NCBI GenBank assembly: GCA_032718475.1
Contig: JAUCBJ010003504.1
Span: 1-45,168 of the forward strand
Source of the DNA: Nemertoderma westbladi
Lineage: Eukaryota > Xenacoelomorpha > Nemertodermatida > Nemertodermatidae
Length of the DNA: 45,168 bases
Direction of reading: 5' to 3'
A model generated the notes under the pieces. That model was not told where the DNA came from, ran no database searches, and worked only from the letters and a program-made list of their open reading frames with translations. This document shows, piece by piece, positions 1-10,400 of this stretch (its first letter is position 1; each line of letters begins with the position of its first letter). A program made the position numbers and the translations under genes.

Positions 1-480
1 TCAGACTCACTCTGTTCTAACTGACACTTTGTGCAGATTTACCTGACCATAGGCTGTGTGTTTGGGAAGACACAGACCGGTTCCAGTCTCCAGTATGTCT
101 GAAAGTGAAAACCTTATCCCATTTCTTTGTTTGTAATGGTTTTTCCTGGAACTTGCACTTGGCAGGGTCGTACTAAAAGCATATGTAGGCTCTGTGTTCG
201 TCGGGTAGGACGCGCTCACCAGTCTGCAGTTCCCCAGTCTGCCGACAAGAGGCGAAATTCTTAAAGTGAAAACCCTTCATTTAACTTCGATATTTATAAT
301 GCTTTTTAGCTGATAATTGGCAGATGTTTACTACACCAGGCTGCATATATATGGGAGGAAGCTGACCAGTCAGCAGTTCTCCAGTCTATAGTTAGGGGCC
401 GAATTGTTAGAAAGTTAAATCCTTTACCCATTTCGTCGTTTATAATGCTTTTTTTGCTAATTTAGCCCCATTTTTATTCT
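1..480. repeat. Degenerate dispersed repeat, about 2.5 copies
   Basis: Three diverged copies follow one another with a spacing of about 150-160 bp. Shared words are 'aaagtgaaaacc' (near 102 and 263, with 'aaagttaaatcc' near 411), 'cccatttctttg', 'tataatgctttt', 'cttggcag' and 'cagtctgcagttc'. A further partial copy lies near 44,767-44,830, so this is a dispersed family and not only a local array. No coding potential is recognised. Confidence 0.6.
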
Positions 481-862
481 TTAGAGTTGATTCTTTGCAG
501 CGATCTAAAAGTACCTACTAAACTATATGTTCTGTTTACGAGGTTGGAATGTTTTAACCTTCTCCTACATTTTGTATGTTTGGATTTTATCCTTTGGAAG
601 TGATATTTTGACATGTATCTATCTACTCAACATAAGCCTGACAGGTAAAGCAGCTTTATATTGTTTGTTTAATAAAACGCTCACTCATGTGACGTTTTAA
701 TTTGAAATGGTGAAGAAGTTTATCTACTACAGTAGAAACTTTTAGAAACTGACTTTCCAGTTTGTTTAAAATTGAGAAGCTTACGAAAAAGACAGATACA
801 CTTTAACCCAATTCGAACACTGGTCATCAAGCACCAAACATAAATATTAGTAACTGACTCAC
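481..862. other. AT-rich DNA, no recognised gene
   Basis: No coding segment or repeat is recognised here. If the exon at 863-986 is real, this is the start of its first intron. Confidence 0.5.
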
Positions 863-986
863 CTATTAATATCCCGCCGCAACCTTCCCGGGTGCGCCAC
901 CAACTCATCATTCCGCCACCGCCGCCACCACCTCCACCGTCGGCCTTGGACTCCCCACCTCGGTGGTTTCGCAACATAGACAACAT
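863..986 (-). CDS. Possible first coding exon, glycine-rich N terminus, product unknown
   Basis: On the minus strand an ATG at 986 (second Met at 977) opens 41 codons plus one base and ends at a consensus splice donor, ATAG|GTGAGT. The encoded segment starts MLSMLRNHRGG, has a run of nine glycines (residues 17-25) and continues MMSWWRTREGCGG. It is GC-rich in an AT-rich neighbourhood and is preceded by a promoter-like cluster at 1034-1074. No family is recognised and no second exon is visible before the left edge. A caution is that the last 14 bases before the donor (GGCGGGATATTAAT) recur at 1961-1974, so the junction may lie in a repeat. Being an exon at all is inference. Confidence 0.35.
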
Positions 987-1033
987 CTTGGATCGGATTA
1001 CTTTCAGTTTCCTTTGATCTTTAGAAACAGTTC

Positions 1034-1074
1034 ATTGGAGAACCTTCCGCGTTACCGCCCCGTCGCATAGCAAC
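1034..1074 (-). promoter_or_regulatory. Promoter-like cluster: CCAAT, GC box and near-consensus RFX X-box
   Basis: Upstream of the candidate ATG at 986 on the minus strand lie a CCAAT box (ATTGG on plus, 1034-1038), a GC box (CCGCCCC on plus, 1055-1061) and GTCGCATAGCAAC (1062-1074). The last matches the RFX X-box form (GTNRCC, short spacer, RGYAAC) with one mismatch. The motifs are seen in the sequence; their use is inferred from position and from the local GC-rich composition. Confidence 0.35.
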
Positions 1075-1264
1075 GGCATCATAATCAGTCGATTAATTAC
1101 AAATAGTAAAACCAATAGAAACACGAACAGCAATAAAGATGATAATAAATTAGTTATACGCCTAATATATTGTTGCAATTTCAATGTAGACGTACTGTAA
1201 TATTACAGTAAGTATTCAATTCTAAATAAATTTCAAACCCTTTTTGGAGTCTCAGCACATTGCG

Positions 1265-1538
1265 CCCATGTGAAGAATACCAGGATTTTTATTTTCGGTT
1301 GACTTTTTATAGGAATTTTATATATAAAGATTTTTCATTTTTTTTAACTTATCTCTATTAAGTGTTTTATAGCGCTAATTTCTATCTTATAACCTGTACA
1401 TATACTAATGCGTTTATTGTTTTGGTTAGATTCAGCCCTTCTGTAACCTGTGTTTTTGGTGAAAACCTGGTATTCTTCACATGGGGGTAACTGCAAAGTG
1501 AAATGTAATGGCAGAAAGTCTGGTATTCTTCACATGGG
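1265..1538. mobile_element. Small inverted-repeat element (MITE-like)
   Basis: CCCATGTGAAGAATACCAGG at 1265-1284 reappears as its exact reverse complement at 1466-1485. Its first 18-19 bases reappear inverted again at about 1520-1538. The 1265-1485 pair gives a 221-bp element. The third end suggests a nested or partly duplicated copy. No clear target duplication is seen. Confidence 0.45.
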
Positions 1539-1663
1539 CCCACAAATTTAACGGAGTTGCTGCGTTCCTGAGATAGATATTGACGATCAAACATTTGGCC
1601 GAACGGACGCGGACATAAGAAGCATGGACGCATAAAATACTACATAAGACAGCATTTTAGCAT

Positions 1664-1921
1664 TGGCACTGTACGTTATTCTAACCCAGTAAACAATAAA
1701 CTAAAACTAAAATCAATAGAACAGGTTACCGAACTCTATCACACTACAGGCGCCACTGTGTCTATATGGAAAACATAGATAGGGGGGGGGGGGGGGGGGG
1801 GGACTGGACGCAATAAAAATGCATCGCTCTCCGGGGGAAATTCGACGCAAATAATAGATGATTACTCTCAAATGTTCTATTGTGTTTAGTTTATTGTTTT
1901 GGATAAAATATCGTGCCACTG
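1664..1921. mobile_element. Foldback element with an oligo-G interior
   Basis: Left arm (about 1664-1722) and right arm (about 1868-1921) are imperfect inverted repeats of 50-60 bp sharing GGCAC, AACAATAAACTAAA and CAATAGAAC in the same order. The interior holds 21 consecutive G residues at 1782-1802. No coding potential is recognised. Confidence 0.45.
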
Positions 1922-1951
1922 TAACCTGCTCCTTTCCCTAAATTGAGAATT

Positions 1952-2170
1952 TAACATTGAGGCGGGATATTAATTCGCCAAGGCGGGTTTTGCGTCGGGT
2001 TTCCCCCCCCCCCCCCCCTGTCTCTGGTTATTGGGGTGTTTTGTAGGTTAGGGTTTGTTGGTCCGGTGTATAAGGCTGAGATAACTCCCTCTTGAAATTA
2101 CTCCCCAGTCATCTCAGCCTATGCTAAGCACGGATAAGGATAAGATAACATTGAGACGAGATATTAATTC
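1952..2170 (+). repeat. Two direct copies of a 25-28 bp sequence
   Basis: TAACATTGAGGCGGGATATT (from 1952) and TAACATTGAGACGAGATATT (from 2146) start 194 bp apart with two differences. A run of 16 C residues at 2003-2018 lies between them. Confidence 0.5.
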
Positions 2171-2981
2171 CCCCAGATGGAATTTCAAGAGCCCCCTTCC
2201 CCTTGTACATGTGGAGCAGTACAATGGCCAACAGCCTAGGGACCTACTAAGTATTATTATAATTATAAATCACTGAAACCTCAACCCGGCATACCCGCTA
2301 CTCTACCAGGCGTTACACCGTTCTGCCTGTGAGACAAAAAAACGTTATCATTAGGCAATGTATTGTACTTACATCCATGAACTAACTCTCTCCAGACTGC
2401 ACTGTTAGTTGTAGCTGTAGGTATGAAGGAAGCACCATATGGTATTATTGTATTTGAATAATGAGTTATTGGATTTCTTTAGACATAACCGAACCGGTGT
2501 CTTTAAGGACACCTATATTACAGGAGTATGCCTACCTCTGGGATAAGAGGTCCATATGGATTTATAATGATTGTCAAGGAATTACATAGTGAATGAATTA
2601 CTTGCATAACAATGTAGGAGTGGGTTACAATAGTGGCACAGTCCCAACTAAAATTAAAACTGTCAAATAAACCCTAAACTCGGGAAATAATGTCAGAAAC
2701 TCCTATAAATTAAATAAAAAATTACGATTTTGAGGATGCGTGCTTATTTTACAGATTACCAAAATTCAAAGTGGTACTGCATGTATTATATACATGTAAT
2801 ATAAAAACAATAAATATACTACAGAGGAGAAGAAGTAAAGAGGTGCTAAAACACCATGTTGAAGAGTTGCTTCCATTTTGTGCATAAAAAGTGTATGAAA
2901 ATAGTTGAAATTTTATTTATTCATTACTTAATTAAAATAATTGTTGAATAATTATTAATAATTAAAAATAATTAAAAAATA
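2171..2981. other. AT-rich DNA, no recognised gene
   Basis: No ORF with recognisable features, RNA gene or array is seen. The last 100 bases are very AT-rich and lead into the LINE fragment. Confidence 0.5.
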
Positions 2982-3476
2982 GTTGACCTTAAATGCATTT
3001 CCATGCAATCAGCCCGACGCCTGTGGTCATCTGTTGTATATCCCGCGATCATATACGGCTGTAACATCTATGTCGAGGAACACGAGGTAGCTGAACTCGA
3101 ACACATCCATAAGATCAGGGCCCTATTTTGGAAATACTGGTGCGGTTTATCCAAATATGCCTCGTCGTCTGCAATACTTAGATACATCGACAACCACGAA
3201 GCACATATTCATAGTGACGTCAACCTGGACGGCCTATCTGGTTTCCGACGACGCGCTGCGGGCCAACTAATTTCTAATGGCTGTCACAACAGGCTTTGTC
3301 AGGATGAGACATGTTGGCGCCCATCTGACTTATGTAAATGTTGGTTATGCAACCAGCCTGCAACATCAGTGCAACATTATCAGTCATGCCGCAATATACC
3401 GCAATTCCAGTCCTCTCTACGGGTGGCCCTCTTCTTAATGACGCTCAACAGAGTAAGAGATGTAACTAAATAACAA
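2982..3476 (+). pseudogene. LINE-type reverse transcriptase ORF, C-terminal fragment
   Basis: The frame is open from 2976 (in-frame TAA at 2973) to the TAA at 3474-3476, about 165 codons. It resembles the region just after the RT palm of non-LTR retrotransposons: LWSSVVYPAIIYGCNIY matches the usual 'vv.P.l.YG.e.w' pattern and is followed by a helical stretch. A C-x2-C-x8-H-x3-C cluster (CWLC...HYQSC) near the C terminus fits the Cys/His motif at the end of many LINE ORFs. The RT catalytic motifs are absent, so the copy is 5'-truncated, as is common after target-primed insertion. It is followed by a tandem repeat and an AATAAA signal that look like its 3' UTR. The clade is not determined. Confidence 0.6.
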
Positions 3477-3525
3477 TTTTAGATTTTACATATTATTTAT
3501 TTATTTATTTCTAATTTTTATATTT

Positions 3526-3960
3526 CATCAGTCAGTTGTTCCGTATATTTTATCAGTCAGTTGTTCTGTATATTTTATCAGTCAGTTACTCCGTATATTT
3601 TATCAGTTGTAAGTAATTAATAAGTCGGTTGAACGGTATATTTTATCATCAGTTGTTCCGTATATTTTACCAGTAAGTTGTTCCGTATATTTTATCATCA
3701 GTTGTTCCGTATATTTTACCAGTCAGTTGTTCCGTATATTTTACCAGTCAGTTGCTCCGTATATTTTATCAGTTAGTTGTTCCGTATATTTTAACAGTCA
3801 GTTGCTCCGTATATTTTATCAGTCAGTTGCTCCGTATATTTTATCATCAGTTGTTCCGTATATTTTACCAGTCAGTTGTTCCGTATATTTTACCAGTCAG
3901 TTTCATTTGTTCCGCATATTTTATCAGTCAGAGTTATTCCACATATTGCAACATCGACAT
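3526..3960 (+). repeat. 24-25 bp tandem repeat in the LINE 3' region
   Basis: About 15 copies of a unit containing TTGTTCCGTATATTTTATCA, with variation in the number of CAGT words. It begins about 50 bp after the LINE stop codon and ends before the AATAAA at 4010, so it probably belongs to the element's 3' UTR. Confidence 0.8.
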
Positions 3961-4009
3961 CGAATATTCCTTATATGTTGTGCTATATTTGAAAATATTC
4001 ATATGTATG

Positions 4010-4015
4010 AATAAA
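4010..4015 (+). promoter_or_regulatory. Possible polyadenylation signal of the LINE fragment
   Basis: AATAAA lies about 535 bp after the LINE stop codon, just past its tandem repeat. No poly(A) tail follows directly, only A-rich sequence. Confidence 0.35.
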
Positions 4016-4411
4016 TACGTCTTCAATTTCAATTAAAATAATTACTAATCAGACATTTATTAAACTTCTACTCACTAATTAAGAAGAAGGAGTTTAAGAA
4101 ATTAATTATAATTATTATCAACATGATACAAATGCTTTTATCATTAAAGGGAATTACTTTAAATGTGAATGAGAAAGCTGGGAAACTGACTGACAGTCCA
4201 GCCTCCTATATACTGTAGTGTGGATATGGTGGCGTTTGGAAATAGAAATCCTTGTGCAGAGCAGAGTTGTAGGATCAGCTTACCACCAGTTAGTTGGTTG
4301 GCAGGGCAACCAAAGGAGAGAAGCTTCTAGGGAGCAGCTTACAACGGCCGCTAAGTGTTAAGAGTTGGGGGCAATAGTTGTTATACTGATATACTGAAAG
4401 AGTGGACTACT
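4016..4411. other. Unassigned DNA before the giant array
   Basis: No gene is recognised. The last 30 bases begin to resemble array sequence (gggaagggcggaacaatct from about 4415). Confidence 0.5.
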
Positions 4412-7400
4412 ATGGGAAGGGCGGAACAATCTAACGAACAGACTATGTAGGAAGGGCGGAACAATATAACAGACTATGTAGGAAGGGCAGAATAAATCCA
4501 ATGGACTCTAGGAATGGCGGAATAAATCCAATGGACTCTAGGAATTGCGGAATAAAACCAATAGAGACAAGGAAGTGCGGAATAAATCCAATGGACTCTA
4601 GGAATGGCGGAATAAAACCAATGGAGACTAGGAAGTGCGGAATAAATCCAATGGAGACTAGGTAGTGCGGAATAAATCCAATGGAGACTAGGAAGTGCGG
4701 AATCAATCTAATGGACTCTAGAAATGGCGGAACAATCTAACAGACTATGTAGGAAGGGCGGAATAAATCCAATGGACAATATGAAGGGCAGAAAAATCTA
4801 CCAGACTATGTAGGAAGGGCGGAATAAATCCAATGGACTCTAGGAATGGCGGAATAAAACCAATGGAGACTAGGTAGTGCGGAATAAATCCAATGGACTC
4901 TAGGAATGGCGGAATAAAACCAATGGAGACTAGGAAGTGCGGAATCAATCTAATGGACTCTAGAAATGGCGGAACAATCTAACAGACTATGTAGGAAGGG
5001 CGGAATAAATCCAATGGACAATATGAAGGGCAGAAAAATCTACCAGACTATGTAGGAAGGGCGGAATAAATCCAATGGACTCTAGGAATGGCGGAATAAA
5101 ACCAATGGAGACTAGGTAGTGCGGAATAAATCCAATGGACTCTAGGAATGGCGGAATAAAACCAATGGAGACTAGGAAGTGCGGAATAAATCCAATGGAC
5201 TCTAGGAATGGCGGAATAAAACCAATGGAGACTAGGAAGTGCGGAATAAATCTAATGGACTCTAGGAATGGCGGAACAATCTAACAGACTATGTAGGAAG
5301 GGCGGAATAAATCCAATGGACAATATGAAGGGCAGAAAAATCTACCAGACTATGTAGGAAGGGCGGAATAAATCCAATGGACAATATGAAGGGCAGAAAA
5401 ATCTACCAGACTATGTAGGAAGGGCGGAATAAATCCAATGGACTCTAGGAATGGCGGAATAAAACCAATGGAGACTAGGTAGTGCGGAATAAATCCAATG
5501 GACTCTAGGAATGGCGGAATAAAACCAATGGAGACTAGGTAGTGCGGAATAAATCCAATGGACTCTAGGAATGGCGGAATAAAACCAATGGAGACTAGGA
5601 AGTGCGGAATAAATCCAATGGACTCTAGGAATGGCGGAATAAAACCAATGGAGACTAGGAAGTGCGGAATAAATCTAATGGACTCTAGAAATGGCGGAAC
5701 AATCTAACAGACTATGTAGGAAGGGCGGAATAAATCCAATGGACAATATGAAGGGCAGAAAAATCTACCAGACTATGTAGGAAGGGCGGAATAAATCCAA
5801 TGGACAATATGAAGGGCAGAAAAATCTACCAGACTATGTAGGAAGGGCGGAATAAATCCAATGGACTCTAGGAATGGCGGAATAAAACCAATGGAGACTA
5901 GGAAGTGCGGAATAAATCCAATGGACTCTAGGAATGGCGGAATAAAACCAATGGAGACTAGGAAGTGCGGAATAAATCCAATGGACTCTAGGAATGGCGG
6001 AATAAAACCAATGGACTCTAGGAATGGCGGAATAAAACCAATGGAGACTAGGAAGTGCGGAATAAATCCAATGGAGACTAGGAAGTGCGGAATAAATCCA
6101 ATGGACTCTAGGAATGGCGGAATAAAACCAATGGAGACTAGGAAGTGCGGAATAAATCCAATGGACTCTAGGAATGGCGGAATAAAACCAATGGAGACTA
6201 GGAAGTGCGGAATGAATCCAATGGACTCTAGGAATGGCGGAATAAAACCAATGGACTCTAGGAATGGCGGAATAAAACCAATGGAGACTAGGAAGTGCGG
6301 AATAAATCCAATGGAGACTAGGAAGTGCGGAATAAATCCAATGGACTCTAGGAATGGCGGAATAAAACCAATGGAGACTAGGAAGTGCGGAATAAATCCA
6401 ATGGACTCTAGGAATGGCGGAATAAAACCAATGGACTCTAGGAATGGCGGAATAAAACCAATGGAGACTAGGAAGTGCGGAATAAATCCAATGGAGACTA
6501 GGAAGTGCGCAATAAATCCAATGGACTCTAGGAATGGCGGAATAAAACCAATGGAGACTAGGAAGTGCGGAATAAATCCAATGGACTCTAGGAATGGCGG
6601 AATAAAACCAATGGAGACTAGGAAGTGCGGAATGAATCCAATGGACTCTAGGAATGGCGGAATAAAACCAATGGACTCTAGGAATGGCGGAATAAAACCA
6701 ATGGAGACTAGGAAGTGCGGAATAAATCCAATGGAGACTAGGAAGTGCGGAATAAATCCAATGGACTCTAGGAATGGCGGAATAAAACCAATGGAGACTA
6801 GGAATGGCGGAATAAAACCAATGGACTCTAGGAAGTGCGGAATAAATCCAATGGACTCTAGAAATGGCGGAATAAAACCAATGGACTCTAGGAATGGCGG
6901 AATAAAACCCATGGACTCTAGGAATGGCGGAATAAAACCAATGGAGACTAGGAAGTGCGGAATAAATCCAATGGACTCTAGGAATGGCGGAATAAAACCA
7001 ATGGAGACTAGGAAGTGCGGAATAAATCCAATGGACTCTAGGAATGGCGGAATAAAACCAATGGAGACTAGGAAGTGCGGAATAAATCCAATGGACTCTA
7101 GGAATGGCGGAATAAAACCCATGGACTCTAGGAATGGCGGAATAAAACCCATGGACTCTAGGAATGGCGGAATAAATCCAATGGACTCTAGGAAGTGCGG
7201 AATAAATCCAATGGACTCTAGGAATGGCGGAATAAAACCCATGGACTCTAGGAATGGCGGAATAAAACCAATGGAGACTAGGAAGTGCGGAATAAAACCA
7301 ATGGACTCTAGGAATGGCGGAATAAATCCAATGGACTCTAGGAATGGCGGAATAAATCCAATGGACTCTAGGAATGGCGGAATAAAACCAATGGACTCTA

Positions 7401-10400
7401 GGAATGGCGGAATAAAACCAATGGACTCTAGGAATGGCGGAATAAAACCAATGGACTCTAGGAATGGCGGAATAAAACCAATGGAGACTAGGAAGTGCGG
7501 AATAAATCCAATGGACTCTAGGAATGGCGGAATAAAACCAATGGAGACTAGGAAGTGCGGAATAAATCCAATGGACTCTAGGAATGGCGGAATAAAACCA
7601 ATGGAGACTAGGAAGTGCGGAATAAATCCAATGGACTCTAGGAATGGCGGAATAAAACCAATGGAGACTAGGAAGTGCGGAATATATCCAATGGACTCTA
7701 GGAATGGCGGAATAAAACCAATGGAGACTAGGAAGTGCGGAATAAATACAATGGACTCTAGGAATGGCGGAATAAATCCAATGGACTCTAGGAATGGCGG
7801 AATAAAACCAATGGAGACTAGGAAGTGCGGAATAAATCCAATGGACTCTAGGAATGGCGGAATAAAACCAATGGAGACTAGGTAGTGCGGAATATATCCA
7901 ATGGACTCTAGGAATGGCGGAATAAAACCAATGGAGACTAGGAAGTGCGGAATAAATACAATGGACTCTAGGAATGGCGGAATAAAACCCATGGACTCTA
8001 GGAATGGCGGAATAAAACCAATGGAGACTAGGTAGTGCGGAATAAATACAATGGACTCTAGGAATGGCGGAATAAAACCCATGGACTCTAGGAATGGCGG
8101 AATAAAACCAATGGAGTCTAGGTAGTGCGGAATAAATACAATGGACTCTAGGAATGGCGGAATAAAACCCATGGACTCTAGGAATGGCGGAATAAAACCA
8201 ATGGAGACTAGGTAGTGCGGAATAAATACAATGGACTCTAGGAATGGCGGAATAAAACCCATGGACTCTAGGAATGGCGGAATAAAACCAATGGAGACTA
8301 GGAAGTGCGGAATAAATACAATGGACTCTAGGAATGGCGGAATAAAACCCATGGACTCTAGGAATGGCGGAATAAAACCAATGGAGACTAGGTAGTGCGG
8401 AATAAATACAATGGACTCTAGGAATGGCGGAATAAAACCAATGGAGACTAGGAAGTGCGGAATAAATCCAATGGACTCTAGGAATGGCGGAATAAAACCA
8501 ATGGAGACTAGGAAGTGCGGAATAAATCCAATGGACTCTAGGAATGGCGGAATAAAACCAATGGAGACTAGGAAGTGCGGAATAAATACAATGGACTCTA
8601 GGAATGGCGGAATAAAACCAATGGAGACTAGGAAGTGCGGAATATATCCAATGGACTCTAGGAATGGCGGAATAAAACCAATGGAGACTAGGAAGTGCGG
8701 AATATATCCAATGGACTCTAGGAATGGCGGAATAAAACCAATGGAGACTAGGAAGTGCGGAATATATCCAATGGACTCTAGGAATGGCGGAATAAAACCA
8801 ATGGAGACTAGGAAGTGCGGAATAAATACAATGGACTCTAGGAATGGCGGAATAAAACCAATGGAGACTAGGAAGTGCGGAATAAATCCAATGGACTCTA
8901 GGAATGGCGGAATAAAACCAATGGAGACTAGGTAGTGCGGAATAAATCCAATGGACTCTAGGAATGGCGGAATAAAACCAATGGAGACTAGGAAGTGCGG
9001 AATAAATCCAATGGACTCTAGGAATGGCGGAATAAAACCAATGGACTCTAGGAATGGCGGAATAAAACCAATGGAGACTAGGAAGTGCGGAATAAATCCA
9101 ATGGACTCTAGGAATGGCGGAATAAAACCAATGGACTCTAGGAATGGCGGAATAAAACCAATGGAGACTAGGTAGTGCGGAATAAATCCAATGGACTCTA
9201 GGAATGGCGGAATAAAACCAATGGACTCTAGGAATGGCGGAATAAAACCAATGGAGACTAGGAAGTGCGGAATAAATCCAATGGACTCTAGGAATGGCGG
9301 AATAAAACCAATGGAGACTAGGAAGTGCGGAATAAATCCAATGGACTCTAGGAATGGCGGAATAAAACCAATGGAGACTAGGTAGTGCGGAATAAATCCA
9401 ATGGACTCTAGGAATGGCGGAATAAAACCAATGGAGACTAGGAAGTGCGGAATAAATCCAATGGACTCTAGGAATGGCGGAATAAAACCCATGGACTCTA
9501 GGAATGGCGGAATAAAACCAATGGAGACTAGGAAGTGCGGAATAAATCCAATGGACTCTAGGAATGGCGGAATAAAACCAATGGACTCTAGGAAGTGCGG
9601 AATAAATCCAATGGACTCTAGGAATGGCGGAATAAAACCCATGGACTCTAGGAATGGCGGAATAAAACCAATGGAGACTAGGAAGTGCGGAATAAAACCA
9701 ATGGACTCTAGGAATGGCGGAATAAAACCAATGGACTCTAGGAATGGCGGAATAAATCCAATGGACTCTAGGAATGGCGGAATAAAACCAATGGAGACTA
9801 GGAAGTGCGGAATAAATCCAATGGACTCTAGAAATGGCGGAATAAAACCAATGGACTCTAGGAATGGCGGAATAAATCCAATGGAGACTAGGAAGTGCGG
9901 AATAAATCCAATGGACTCTAGGAATGGCGGAATAAAACCAATGGAGACTAGGAAGTGCGGAATATATCCAATGGACTCTAGAAATGGCGGAACAATCTAA
10001 CAGACTATGTAGGAAGGGCGGAATAAATCCAATGGACAATATGAAGGGCAGAAAAATCTACCAGACTATGTAGGAAGGGCGGAATAAATCCAATGGACTC
10101 TAGGAATTGCGGAATAAAACCAATGGAGACTAGGAAGTGCGGAATAAATCCAATGGACTCTAGGAATGGCGGAATAAAACCAATGGAGACTAGGAAGTGC
10201 GGAATAAATCCAATGGACTCTAGGAATGGCGGAATAAAACCAATGGAGACTAGGAAGTGCGGAATAAATCCAATGGACTCTAGGAATGGCGGAATAAAAC
10301 CAATGGACTCTAGGAAGTGCGGAATAAATCCAATGGACTCTAGGAATGGCGGAATAAAACCCATGGACTCTAGGAATGGCGGAATAAAACCAATGGAGAC

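Noticed and set aside
1382-1633. 83-codon minus ORF
   Set aside because: It overlaps the inverted-repeat element and has no features of a real protein.
4260-4345. Possible minus-strand exon ending at a GTAAGC donor
   Set aside because: Only one frame is open over about 65 bp and the peptide is unconvincing.
5773-10039. ORFs of 1,289 and 1,401 codons on the minus strand, and of 674-715 codons on the plus strand, in the 30-bp array
   Set aside because: They arise because the repeat unit is divisible by three. They exist in several frames at once, have no domain, and stop wherever a variant unit has TAG.
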